Source: Xenopus tropicalis
Taxonomy: Eukaryota; Chordata; Amphibia; Anura; Pipidae
DNA: 64,000 nucleotides
NCBI RefSeq assembly: GCF_000004195.4
Contig: NC_030681.2
Span: 134,947,006-135,011,005, forward strand
Direction of reading: 5' to 3'
In this document: piece by piece, positions 33,981 through 44,699 of the stretch
Layout of the letters: the number at the start of each line of letters is the position of its first letter
Position numbering within the stretch: the stretch's first letter is position 1
The notes under the pieces: generated by a model
What the model was told of the DNA's origin: nothing
Seen by the model: only the letters and a program-made list of their open reading frames with translations
The model's database searches: none
Position numbers and translations under genes: made by a program

Positions 33981-34412
33981 TAGTGATGGGTGAAATGTTT
34001 CGACAGGCATGGATTCGCGGCGAATTTCCACGTTTCGCCATTGGCGGATTGTTTCGCAAAACGGATTAAAAAATTTGCTGCGGAAGAATTCGCAGCACGT
34101 CCAAAAATTGTCAAATTGACAAAATAATAGCCGCGGGCGAAGAAAAAATAGCCGCGCGACAAAATGATAGCCGCGGGTGATGAAATAATAGCCGCGCGAC
34201 AAAATGATAGCCGCGGGTGACTAAATAATAGCCGCACAACAAAATAATAGCCGCGGGTGACAAAAAAATTGTCGCGCGACGAAAGAATAGCCACGGGCGA
34301 CAATTTTTTTTGACGTGCAACATTTTCGCGAATTTTCTGCCGTTTTGCGAATCTTTTGAAAGATTTGCAAATTTTTCGCCGAAGCAAAACGGGACAGATT
34401 CGCTCGTCACTA
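33981..34412 (+). mobile_element. hAT MITE, TAGTGATG ends, CpG-rich core
   Basis: Starts TAGTGATGGGTGAAATG and ends TTCGCTCGTCACTA. Perfect 8-bp duplication GTTAGTAT (33973-33980 and 34413-34420). Contains a 20-bp tandem array at 34118-34304. Related copies at 27703, 43002 and 52052. Frames of 107 to 135 codons on the minus strand come from the array. Confidence 0.93.
34118..34304. repeat. 20-bp alternating tandem array, about 9 units
   Basis: The unit is GACAAAATGATAGCCGCGGG, with alternate units ending CCGCGGG and CCGCGCG, so the true period is about 40 bp. The array is CpG-dense in an otherwise AT-rich region. Confidence 0.88.
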
Positions 34413-34439
34413 GTTAGTATAAATTTTTATGTTGTAAAT

Positions 34440-34713
34440 CAGTGATCCCCAATTAGCAGCACTTGTTGCTCAACAACCCCTGGAAGATTGTTATCAGTGG
34501 CCTCAAAGCAGGTGTTTATTTTTGAATTCCTGGCTTTAGGCAAGTTTTGGTTGCATAAAAACCAGGGGTACTGCCAAACAGAGCCTCCTATAGGCTGTCA
34601 ATCCAATTACAGCTCTTATTTGGAACCCCCAGAAACCTTTTACAAGCTTGTTTTGCTCCCCAAATATTTTTAGAGTTGAATGTGGGTCATGGGTAAAAAA
34701 GGGGAGACTCCTG
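34440..34713 (+). mobile_element. hAT MITE (family A)
   Basis: Starts CAGTGATCCCCAATTAGC and ends GGGGAGACTCCTG (diverged). Flanks TTGTAAAT (34432-34439) and GTGTAAAT (34714-34721) agree at 7 of 8. 274 bp with small internal deletions relative to other copies. Confidence 0.88.
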
Positions 34714-34721
34714 GTGTAAAT

Positions 34722-35290
34722 TGTTGCATTAGACATTTCTTTCAGGTCAGGTTTCTTCAGCTTGCATTATGAAATATAAAATATTAGCAGCCTATCCAAT
34801 AGAATCTATACCTTAGTTTTAGCATATTTCACAAAATCTTATCCACTGCAGACATCCAAGTATGCCATTTCCAGCAGCTAAACACATTGCTGAGGTACCT
34901 AGCCTATCCCTAAGGATTACAGATCAGTTTAGTAAGCAAAAGCATCATCTATGAGCTAATGTTTATGGTAAACAATTGAATTTTTTTAAAATGTAATTTT
35001 AATTTGAGACCTATTTATTTGGCCATGTTGCTTGTATAGTAATATTTCCCCTTATTTTCATATAGACATTATGGGTTCTTTCTGGTCCTTATGGTTCTGA
35101 CCACACCCCTATGATGTCATGTTTACATCCAAGGTCTTCTTATATTAGAAAAAAACATTTGGAAGGCTATTTGGAAATTTATGGAGTTTAAGGTAAAATT
35201 TCAAATGTAGAAGCACTCTGGCAAGCCTTCCAAGAAGATGGGAAACTACTAGGGACATCTTTGGAAGCACAGATGTATGTATGTATCTAT
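34722..35290. other. No gene recognised
   Basis: AT-rich unassigned sequence between a hAT MITE and the L2-type LINE cluster. Confidence 0.4.
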
Positions 35291-35295
35291 GTATA

Positions 35296-36241
35296 TCTGT
35301 TTTTATAAAGCGCTACTTATGTACGCAGCGCTGTACAGTAGAATACATTAATACAAACAGGGGGTTATTAAGATAATAATAGATAAATACAAAATATAAC
35401 AATAAATACAGATAAATACAAGATAAATACAGTTAAGAGTCAAAGACACAAGAGGATGGAGGTCCCTGCCCCGTAGAGCTTACAATCTATATGGGGGGGT
35501 TATTAAGATAATAATAGATAAATACAAAATATAACAATAAATACAGATAAATACAAGATAAATACAGTTAAGAGTCAAAGACACAAGAGGATGGAGGTCC
35601 CTGCCCCGTAGAGCTTACAATCTATATGGGAGGGTAACTTACAGATACAAATAGGCAAATGTAAGTGCTGTAGGTCACAGTGGGTGACACTACAATATAA
35701 GTGCCAGTTCCCAGATCAGGTGCTGGGTGAGTGCTCCAAAAGGGAGTCTTTAAGTTTAGTTTTAAAAAGACTGAGGGAGGATTTTCTCCGGAGGAAATCA
35801 GGGAGGGCATTCCCAATGTAAGGGGCAGCAAGGGAGAAAGGTTTAAGGCGGGAAACAGCAGTAGTAGTGGGGGGCGCAACCAAACGATTGCTCTGCGAGG
35901 AACGAAGGAGTCGGCCAGGAACGTACGGAGATACAAGGGAAGAGATGTAGTGAGGAGCAGAGGAATGGAGGGCTTTGAAGGTTAAGAGAAGGAGTTTATA
36001 AGATATTCTTTGTTTAATAGGAAGCCACGATAAGGACTTTAGCAGGGGAAGGGCCTGAACTCTCCTGGATGAGAGGAGGAGAATTCTGGCAGCAGTATTT
36101 AATATAGACTGTAGGTGGGAAAGATGGGAGTTAGGGATGCCGGTTAGTAGCAGGTTACAGTAGTCAAGTCGGGATAGGATGAGAGCATGCATGAGCAGCC
36201 TAGCTGTTGCAGTAGAAAGAAAGGGACGGATTTTGGCAACC
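35296..36241 (-). pseudogene. L2-type LINE C-terminal end and 3' UTR
   Basis: On the minus strand a 158-codon frame (35716-36192) has SRLDYCNLLLTGIP, QSILNTAARIL, SLSWLPIKQRI and LLLTFKALHSSAP, the conserved C-terminal block of L2/CR1-clade reverse transcriptases. Homology extends upstream to about 36241. The 3' UTR ends at a short ATAC-type simple repeat near 35275-35300. A 135-bp stretch of the UTR is duplicated in tandem (35365-35634). The element is 5'-truncated. Confidence 0.85.
35365..35634. repeat. 135-bp tandem duplication, nearly identical
   Basis: 35365-35499 and 35500-35634 differ at a single base (GGGGGGG versus GGGAGGG near the end), so the duplication is very recent. Both copies contain the GTAGAGCTTACAATCTATAT tail motif of the LINE. 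Confidence 0.95.
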
Positions 36242-36540
36242 GCACTTATATTGTAGTGTCACCCACAGTGATCTACAGCACTTATATTTGCCAACTTGTG
36301 TCTGTAAGTTACCCTCCCATATAGAATGTTAGCTCTACGGGGCAGGGACCTCCATCCTCTTGTGTCTTTAACTCTTAACTTATTGCAACTATATCATTTA
36401 TTTATTTGTATATATTGTTATACTTTGTATTTATCTATTATTATCCTAAAAAAACCCTGTTTGTATTAATATATTCTACTGTAAAGCGCTGCGTACATAA
36501 GTAGCTCTTTATAAATAAAGATATACATACATACATATAC
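36242..36540 (+). repeat. L2-type LINE 3' UTR, opposite orientation
   Basis: Matches the reverse complement of 35300-35709 (shared GCACTTATATTGTAGTGTCA, GTTACCCTCCCATATAGA, GCAGGGACCTCCATCCTCTT, AAGCGCTGCGTACATAAGTA). It joins the minus-strand element head to head at about 36241/36242 and ends in an ATAC-type simple repeat. Confidence 0.88.
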
Positions 36541-36849
36541 TATGTGCTCGGTACCTTTCATGATTGACACTATGTGCCCCGTTACCTTTCATGAGAGACA
36601 CTATGTGCCCCGTTACCTTTCATGAGAGACACTATGTGCCCCGTTACCTTTCATGAGAGACACTATGTGCCCCGTTACCTTTCATGAGAGACACTATGTG
36701 CCCCGTTACCTTTCATGAGAGACACTATGTGCCCTGGTACCTTTCAGGAGAGACACTATGTGCCCCGTTACCTTTCATGAGAGACACTATGTGCCCCGTT
36801 ACCTTTCATGAGAGACACTATGTGCCCCGTTACCTTTCAGGAGAGACAC
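36541..36849. repeat. 31-bp minisatellite, 10 copies
   Basis: Unit TATGTGCCCCGTTACCTTTC plus ATGAGAGACAC. The first unit is 30 bp; the next nine start at exact 31-bp steps (36571 to 36819). Units are nearly identical; two read TTTCAGGAG instead of TTTCATGAG and one has CCTGG for CCCGT. Confidence 0.95.
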
Positions 36850-37522
36850 TCTAGAGTATCACATGTATCATAGCGTGTATAGCGTGTATATCACGCAACA
36901 TATCACTGTCCCACAGACATGATTGCGCTTCTGGCTCATTATAAATAAAGCTGCAAATTGTCGACATTATTCTGCTTCTAAGTTTATGACACAGACGGAC
37001 TTTGTGCCAATCACATCGCTGGTTGCTCTGCTCCGGCTGATTTTCCTTTGCAAATGTAAAACTTACTGCATGGAGGTTGCTTCTATGAGCTGGAGAATCT
37101 GGGCACCCATTATATTTAGAATTAGGGTGCTACTGATGTCGGTTGAGAGTTACAGTTGTACTGAGTTACTAGTCACACCATGATGCCATCTCTGTATTTA
37201 TACTGACAATGTGTAATGGGACATTCAGCATGAAATCTGCCTCAGTGTAAAATAGTGATGGAAACTGGTGTTTAAATGGTAAAAAATGAACAACACTCCT
37301 TTATAAATACTGCAATAGTTTCATTGTAAGGAATCGTTGTCGAGCGTAGGGACAACAACAGCCTTTTATAAATATGCCAATTAAATTGGGACACTTTTAT
37401 AAATATAGCCCATAGAGTACCATGGACAAAGTAGGGAAAAGCAACTTGAGGGCCTCTTCCTGCAATGGGAACCCGGAGAAGCTCTTATTTTCTCTATATA
37501 CATGCAACCAGCTTCTCCTTGT
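36850..37522. other. No gene recognised
   Basis: 36890-37200 may be unique sequence. 37260-37410 has CTTTTATAAATA words of the kind found in MITEs. No supported coding region. Confidence 0.4.
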
Positions 37523-37600
37523 ATTAAAGGAGAGGGAAAGGTAAAAATCAAAATGGAAGACGAGTAAAGGGCAGAGAGGGACAGGGCATGTGGCAATTTG
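37523..37600 (+). mobile_element. TTAA-type (T2/Kolobok-like) end fragment
   Basis: ATTAAAGGAGAGGGAAAGGT AAAAATC resembles the terminus at 19928. Only the end is recognisable. Confidence 0.4.
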
Positions 37601-37633
37601 TACAGCCCATACCTATAAGCAACCCAACATATA

Positions 37634-37816
37634 CAGTAGTGGCCGAAATATTGGCACTCTTTTACATAAGTAAAGTAGTTTTGTTGGGTTATGCAATGTA
37701 GGGCACTAAGGGATAGCGGTTTGTTAGCTTTATACTTATTTTTCAGTAGATTTTGATCTTTATTTACAGGAATGCGTGAATTATTTGAAATAGGTAAATG
37801 TTTTTGCCCACTACTG
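37634..37816 (+). mobile_element. Tc1-like MITE, 183 bp
   Basis: Starts CAGTAGTGGCCGAAATATTG (the CAGTGGTGGCC-type terminus of vertebrate Tc1 elements) and ends TTTTGCCCACTACTG. TA flanks both sides (37632-37633 and 37817-37818). No transposase. Confidence 0.85.
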
Positions 37817-37901
37817 TATTCAGTGGTACTGGGTATATATGTTTCTGATTTGGTTGGTTTTGTTTGTTATTTTTCCTAGAATATAGAGAGTGTTAGGCAT
37901 T

Positions 37902-37998
37902 CAGGGCTGGGACTAGGGGTAAACGAGGCACCTGTCTAGGGTGCAATACTTGGGGGGCTCTAGGTCTCTTCTGCCAGCCTACCCCTAGTTCTGGCCTT
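37902..37998 (+). mobile_element. Short hAT-like MITE, CAGGGCTGGGACTAGG end
   Basis: Left CAGGGCTGGGACTAGGGGTA with CCTAGGGTGCA-type core, right CTACCCCTAGTTCTGGCC. About 97 bp. Relatives: 27427-27560 and 55400-55455. No clear duplication. Confidence 0.6.
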
Positions 37999-39136
37999 TC
38001 TGTTCAATGAAAAAAGCATTGTCCAGCAACGCACGTTTCACAGTGCAAAGTGTTAACTTAAATGCTAAGAATGCAGCTGGATTTTCCCATGATCTTGTAG
38101 GATCATGAGCAATTGTAGAACCTGGTATTTGTCATGAACTCCATGCTCCTCTGTTCATTTCTCCTCTGTCCTTATATTTCAACATTAATGTAGCAAAGTT
38201 ATGTGTTTCTTTGTCATTAATTATATATTGCATTGTGTATTATACTATAAATTGCTCTCAGTGGCACTGGGGGTTTCACTAGCTAGGTGCTTTTGTTGTA
38301 GCCATTATTTTTATTTTTATGATTTTTAGATAGTAGCACTTTTGCTTAGACAAGGGATAAATTAATATCACCAAGTTCCACATTTGCAAAAATGTTTTTT
38401 TATATGTTTTTTAAGCAGAAAGAGGTGTTCATAAAACTGCCGAAACTGCTGTGGTTGCTTAGATCGGCCTGACACCAGAAGTGCACCGATGAACCATTAA
38501 ATTAGATGCAGAGGCCTCTGAACATTCTCTTGGTGCAAAGTGTCTGGGCTGCTTACATAAAATATTTCAAAATGGAAGGAAACATCTCAAAACATTTTCC
38601 TGCTCTACATTCCTGTGTATTATAGCAATGTGTCTTTTTTATGAAGTAAGGGAACATTATATTGATCAGTTAGGGATTATTCATTTCTATTGCATACTAT
38701 GGGGGCAGATGATGTACTAAACTCGCCAGCTTTGCTGCACAAAGAAACCCTGTACTAGAGCCCTGCATGGGTGCAATTGAAACCCCGTACCGACCCACTA
38801 CCAGCATTGTTATCCACTCAGACTCACTGCCAGACCCACAACTGCCTTACCTGCATTACTTGGTTCAGTGCCCCCTACCTACCAATGAAATGTTTGGGTT
38901 CCTCATTCTCACAGGATTAGAAAGGCAACTGCTGTTTTATTGCTATGGGATACTTGGCTGAGGCATATTTTTGCAGCCTTGTCTATTTCCCCTATCATAT
39001 TGGGTTTCCTTCCCATAATGTCTTCTTCACTAATATATTGTTGAAGGCAATCTACAAAAGTATGTAGAACAGCAAATCTTGTAGGGTTTAAAGCACAAGC
39101 AAAGGTAAAGTCAGTGGGAGGTGCACCCTGCAGTTA
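37999..39136. other. No gene recognised
   Basis: Unassigned sequence; a 64-codon plus frame at 38767 has no motif support. Confidence 0.4.
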
Positions 39137-39144
39137 CTTTAGGG

Positions 39145-39449
39145 CAGTGGTCCCAAACCAGTAGCTCGTGAGCAACATGTTGCTCACCAACCCCTTGGCT
39201 GTTGCTCCCAGTGGCCTCAAAGCAGGAGCTATTTTTTTGAATACTTGGAGGCAAGTTTTGGTTGCATAAAACCCAAAGTAAAGCCAAACAGAGCCTTCTG
39301 TAGGCTGCCAGCTCACATAGGGGCTACCAAATAGCCAATTATAGCCCATATTTGGCACCTCCAGGTACCTTTTTCATGCTTGTGTTGCTCCCTAACTCTT
39401 CTTACATTTGAATGTTGCTCATGGGTAAAAAAAAGGTTGGGGATCCCTG
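39145..39449 (+). mobile_element. hAT MITE (family A), complete
   Basis: Starts CAGTGGTCCCAAACCAGTAG and ends GGTTGGGGATCCCTG. Perfect 8-bp duplication CTTTAGGG (39137-39144 and 39450-39457). 305 bp, a useful reference copy for the family. Confidence 0.95.
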
Positions 39450-39577
39450 CTTTAGGGGATACACCATACTGGAACTACACTTTTTAAATTATCACACAAG
39501 CCTGGCTTAGTATTTGCAGGGCACCATCACCCTCCTTGTTCCTAGCTATCCTCCATGGCAGGTCAGGCTTGGCGTAT

Positions 39578-40009
39578 GTGCTGAAATCCAGCTGCAAACA
39601 GCATCATTTGAAATCATGGCAGGGGAGGAGAGACTAAAACATCAATGTTACAAATTGGTAGAACCACAACTACAGCTTATAGACAGCATTTAGGAATGAC
39701 ATAACCCAAAATGCACTGCACTGTGATGTTCCTTTTCTTATTGACATCACGTTGGAATTGTGGGATTGGGAGGATGCAGGCTGAAGGCAGGCTGAGGACC
39801 GTTGACGACTGTTACATTTTATTTCTCAAAGTAGTCTCAAAGTAGCCAGCCAGATCAGCAAGGGAACAGGGGGCGGGGCTTAGGGAACTGTTCCAAACTA
39901 TATTATTACATAAAAAATCATGAAAAGGCTGCATATTTGTTAATTGATGTATATTGCACAGTTGCTTGAAATTATGTTTAAGTTGTGTTTGGGTGAAGTT
40001 CCCCTTTAA
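39578..40009 (+). mobile_element. TTAA-type element, left-truncated
   Basis: Ends GTTCCCCTTTAA at about 40009. Its body is the inverted homologue of 58356-58728 (shared CTGAAATCCAGCTGC, CATCATTTGAAATC, GCACTGTGATGTTCC, TTGTGGGATTGGGAGGATGC, GTTGACGACTGTTAC). T2/Kolobok affinity inferred from the TTAAAGGGGAAC terminus. Confidence 0.75.
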
Positions 40010-40289
40010 GTATAAAGAAAGATATAATCGCCAGGGGATGCCAAAATGTTAGGCACCTTCCTAACCTGATCCACCGGGACAGTGTTCCTATTGGCTAATA
40101 GTACAGCAGCCCAGGGAAGTACTGCAGGACCCAGCAGTTATACACACCCGGGGTGTCTGACAACTCCCACCCCCACAGTGATTATAACTTTCTTCTCCCA
40201 TTCAAGATACCATAGGGGTGCAACCTTATGCACAAGGTTATTTCCTTTTCACAAAACCCCAAGGACTTCTGTTTTATATAATAAAATGA

Positions 40290-40620
40290 TAAACTTTTAA
40301 ATGATTCCTGATTAGAACCAATTATCTGTGTGAAAAAAATGAGGGCTATTACAATTAAAATGATTCATTAGCCCTCTGATACAAGGACAATTATTCAGAT
40401 GCATTATTTATGTAATTAGATGATCCATGGTTCTACATTTGCTCACAGCACTTCTCTGAGACTATACAATGGGGGCTGCGAGTGCTTATTTCTAGGGCCG
40501 AGATCTACCTACATTTATAAAAATCCACGAACCAGACTCGCTGTGTGTGGGTGTGAGATACTGACTCGCGCTTCATTTGTCAGACGTTATCATTATTGTA
40601 AGTGCTAAATATCAGCAGCA
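40290..40620. other. Candidate conserved noncoding region
   Basis: Contains TTCCTGATTAGAACC, GCTATTACAATTAAAATGAT, TCATTAGCCC, GACAATTATTCAGATGC and TTATGTAATTAGATGATCC: dense homeodomain-type sites without repeat similarity. Function inferred only. Confidence 0.3.
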
Positions 40621-40718
40621 GCCGACTGTTACTGGGTTGTTGGACGGGGTATATTTTCCACTAGGGATAGCACAGAGCAGGCTGCTTTTATATGTATCTA
40701 GCTTACATATATTATATA

Positions 40719-41445
40719 TGTAACCCCTATTTGGCTGTAAAAACAGTCAACACCAGCTAGATAGGCTTTAGAGCATGGGGTACATAGGACTCTACACATC
40801 AGATGGGCTTTCGCTAAGTGGAAATATCCTTGGGGTGTAGTGCAATTACAACTCACTTAGGCTGTGTGCAAAGCAATATAAAGAATGGATGCCAGAAGGT
40901 TCTTGATTAAGAATAAACGATAAAATAAATGATAACTGATTTATTTGTCCAAGACAATTAGCTCACAGGATTATAGATAATACTCACATCGAGGGAATAG
41001 CAGTACCACACTCTGGGGACAGCAAGAGAGGGTGCCCACTGGTTTATCCCACCTCAAATGAGTCTGGGCAGGGTAAAGACACCTGTCAGCAAGGCACCAC
41101 TATGGAGAGTAGTCTGGATAGATTCCTCAGTCCTCAGGATGAATACCTTGGATACCTGGATTAGGATCCCAACAGCCAACTATGGATCAGGGGTTTAGGT
41201 ACTAGCCTGATTCCTATGTCTTAACTGTGGCCCTGCACTAAGGCAACATTGCCTGTAAGGAAGGTTACTTCCAGCTACTCCTCCTGGTTGGAGCCAAAAA
41301 CTGCTCTTGCTACCTTTTCTTACACTGCCTCACTTTCCTAGAAAGTGCTCTACGGAGTCCTTCTGTCTATCTATTCCTCGTTCACGGGGTCCCTGTCCCC
41401 CGACTTCGCTAGAGTTTGGATGGTTACTCTAGGGTAGGAATGGGC
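40719..41445 (-). repeat. 0.7-kb interspersed repeat, minus copy
   Basis: Reverse-complement homologue of 30330-31041, 9.7 kb away. The sharp end is TGTAACCCC at 40719. The AATAAA equivalent is retained on the minus strand near 40940. The far boundary fades at about 41445. Confidence 0.75.
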
Positions 41446-43001
41446 AGACACTCACCTATAAATAGAGGTTTCCAGAGGCAAAAGCCAGGCAGTGTAAGGT
41501 CGCGTGTGGGGAGGGTAGGGAAGGAAGTGCTTAGCCTGAACCCACCCATCTGCCTGCCTTCCAATCCAAAGATTGTTCTGCAGATTTCACTCAAGACTAG
41601 GTGAGTGGGAAATTTAAATGCCCGTTCCCAGGTTTTTGCTGCCCTAGGCTCAGGCCTTTGTGTCCTTCCCACAGAATCTACCTCTTAATGTTTGGTCAGG
41701 CTGAAATAAGGGCTAAGTAGAATAATGAAATATGATGAGTTCTCTTGTAAATAAATTACATTTTAAATAATGTAGGCTTACCCCCTGTATTGTAGCAGTT
41801 TTATATTTAGTTGCATTCTAAGCTAGGATGGTTTTCACCTGCAGGGAAGTGTGAGAAAGTCAACAATTCTCCAATCCACTCCCAACTTGTCCTGCACCTT
41901 CTCAACCCAGGTCCAAGCCTGTCTGAGGTTAAGAAGTGACTTGAAGGCCTGAGCCTAACCGCTACCCTTCAGCTATTATCAGAGATGGCAGCTGTGGGAA
42001 AACTATCCCAGCAATATCAGGGAAGCTATGAGGAGCCCAGAAACAGCAAACAAAGTTCTGTGCTCTGCTATAGGCAGTGCGCACAACCACATCCAGCACA
42101 AAACTGAAGTGGAGACCCATTTTTTAGCCCAAAAACGCCTGGTTTGCGCCTCTCTTTGCTGCCTATGCCCAAACAAATCTTTTTTCTCCCAATTGTAAAT
42201 AACTCACAACACCAGTAACTAATGTTCAAAAATGCATTGACTTTCCTACTTCAGCTTCTTCCAGATGAGTTCTCTCTCAATTCTCTATGTTCTAGAACAC
42301 CCCTTAGGACATAATACTCCAAAATAACACTGGAGAATGAACATAAATAACACTGTTTCTTTCCTTCCTGTGTATACTATATACTGGGCCAGGGATAAAA
42401 GACATTTCAGTGTTGCCCTGTTTATTGCCTTTGATTTTCCATTTATTAAAGAAGTTTTGGACTTCTTTCTGAGGCTGGAAAAATGTATGAAAGAGATAAA
42501 TTGCTTCTCATCTTCACGAATCATAGAATTCAATCACTCAAGCTTCTTAGTAGAACTTCAATATCGCAAACCCAATCTATCTCACTTCAGACAGGTCTGG
42601 TTTCTAGTGATTGTGTTTATTGCAGTGTCTCCCTCTCTATTTTGTAATGTGATATATATGAAGGTAAGGGGGATGTATGCATGCAGCCAGTGAGACAAAT
42701 GTTACTCAAATATAAACATGAAAGCGCATATAAATCAAATAAATTAAGTTAAAAAAATAAAAGGTTTAATATTAATTTGCCTTGGTTATATTAATTATAC
42801 AGGTAAATAATAAATCAAACTATTCTTTATACATTTCATAAGATAATATATTTTCCAAAAAGGCACATGTTTTATTTCGCTCCATAACCAGCAGGGAATG
42901 TGTAATGAAGCTTTCAGCCAGGCGGCGGGTAGTACTTAGTACTAGTTGGTAGTACATGTGCGCCCTATATCAGAGAATGCAGGGGTTCAGATCCTGGTGG
43001 G
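41446..43001. other. No gene recognised
   Basis: The longest frame is 118 codons, plus strand, 42337-42693. It is hydrophobic and AT-biased, and the opposite strand also has an 82-codon frame there. Without a domain, splice context or homologue I do not call it a gene. Confidence 0.4.
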
Positions 43002-43349
43002 TAGTGATCAAATAATATGTCCTGTTTCGCTTACCCGGAAAATTTGCGAAACTGCTGAAAAACTTTGCAAAAAATTCACAAAATGCATTGAAGTCAATAG
43101 GCGACAAATTTTTTATGCACAACAATTTTTTCTTATGTGCAACTGTGTTTTCTGAACTCCACTGGGTGTTTCTCAATTCTACCATGTGACGATTTTTTCT
43201 TACGCACGCAACTTTATTCTCACTCCGAATACAGCAAATTTTTATTCAGGTGAATTTTTACCGCAGTTTCACAAAAAAAATTCACAGATGGCAAAATGCG
43301 GAATTTCTCCACGAATCCATGCCTGGCAAAAAACAATTGCTGATCACTA
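43002..43349 (+). mobile_element. hAT MITE, TAGTGATC ends
   Basis: Starts TAGTGATCAAATAATATGTC and ends CAATTGCTGATCACTA. Flanks CTGGTGGG (42994-43001) and CTGGTGGC (43350-43357) agree at 7 of 8. Interior words (CCACGAATCCATGCCTGGC) match the copies at 33981 and 52052. Confidence 0.9.
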
Positions 43350-43705
43350 CTGGTGGCCACTGCCCAGAGGGGGTGAGGAACATGTAAGTAGATGCAGAAA
43401 TGGAGAAGTCACAGCAGACTACTAATGGAGAGCAGGGAGCATTTATTGGTCACCTATCCCTTCCTGGCCCAGCCGGCCCCTGAAACATCACAACCCCGCC
43501 CCTGAAATGGCACAACTCTGACCCCTCTCTGCCCTGCCCCCTACATCACCAGCCAATAAGGACTTAATAGAAAGGTAGAACCCTATACATACCATAAAAC
43601 ATTTCTAGAGGGCATACATGTTGTAATTGTATCTTTTTATTTTGCAGTTTTCAAGTTCCCATAGTCTTTATAATATTGCTTACTGTTGTCCCTTTCTATA
43701 TATAC

Positions 43706-43975
43706 CAAATTGAAAAAGTGTTGGGGAGCAACACAAGCATGAAAAAGGTTCCTGGGGGTGACAATAAGAGCTATAATTGGCTACTTAATAGTCCCTATGT
43801 GGACTGGCAGCCTACAGAAGGCTCCGTTTGGCATTATACTTGGTTTCTATGTAACTAAAACTTGTCTCCAAGCCATTAATTCAAAAATGAGCACCTGCTT
43901 TGAGGTTACCGAGAGCAACATCCAAGGGGTTGGGGAGCAACATGTTGCTCAGAAGCCACTGGCTGGGGATCACTG
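43706..43975 (-). mobile_element. hAT MITE (family A), internally deleted
   Basis: Right end GGCTGGGGATCACTG intact; the left terminus is replaced by CAAATTGAAAAAGTGTTGGG. A perfect duplication ATATATAC (43698-43705 and 43976-43983) still marks both edges, so the left end mutated after insertion. Confidence 0.88.
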
Positions 43976-43983
43976 ATATATAC

Positions 43984-44694
43984 CATTGCCCACAGTCTGA
44001 TAGGATAAACTCTTTCTTACAGTTCCTTAGGCCCAAAACAAAGGGTAACATGGTGTTTATCATCAGCTGCAGAACTTTCCATTAAGATTCAATGACGTTT
44101 GTACTTAGTGGTTGGGGAGGCTTTGACTTCACCTTGCATTTCTATAACAGTCTGTGGGTGGGAGAATCATTCTCTTGGAATCTGTTCTTCCCTACATATG
44201 CAAAAATTATTGATCATTCAGCTCAGACTGCGCCTTGTGCAATCCCACAAATATACACTTGAGTCTTTCTACCACCAAATATTGTTTTAGACTACGGAGA
44301 AACCCACTAAAACAAGGGCAAATATACAGCATATAGCAGACCTGAGCTGAGAATATCCCATTTCTCCATAACAATGTCCTTAATCTTCATTAATGGTGCT
44401 CCAAAGGATGTGACAAGTGATAAATGATATAAGGCCTATTGCCTGCCCTTCTTATAGATTTTCTCCATTCTTTGTTTCTTTCTTTCCCAAAAGATCAAGT
44501 CTTCCCTAAATATCAAAGCTCTCCTTAATACTGTCATGATTAAAACTACTTTGAAAATCATGTACTGGGTAATGTATATGTTTATTGCCCTTCTGCAGGT
44601 CCTCAGGAGAGTAGAGACCTCTTTCAGTAGAGACCTGAAAATCACAATAAGCTCAGGACATAAGGTATTCTTTTGAGTTAAAACCTGGGAAATA
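43984..44694. other. No gene recognised
   Basis: Unassigned. Frames of up to 69 codons without motifs. Confidence 0.4.
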
Positions 44695-44699
44695 CAGGT

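Noticed and set aside
42337..42693. 118-codon plus-strand hydrophobic frame
   Set aside because: AT-driven hydrophobic content and an overlapping opposite frame; no motif.
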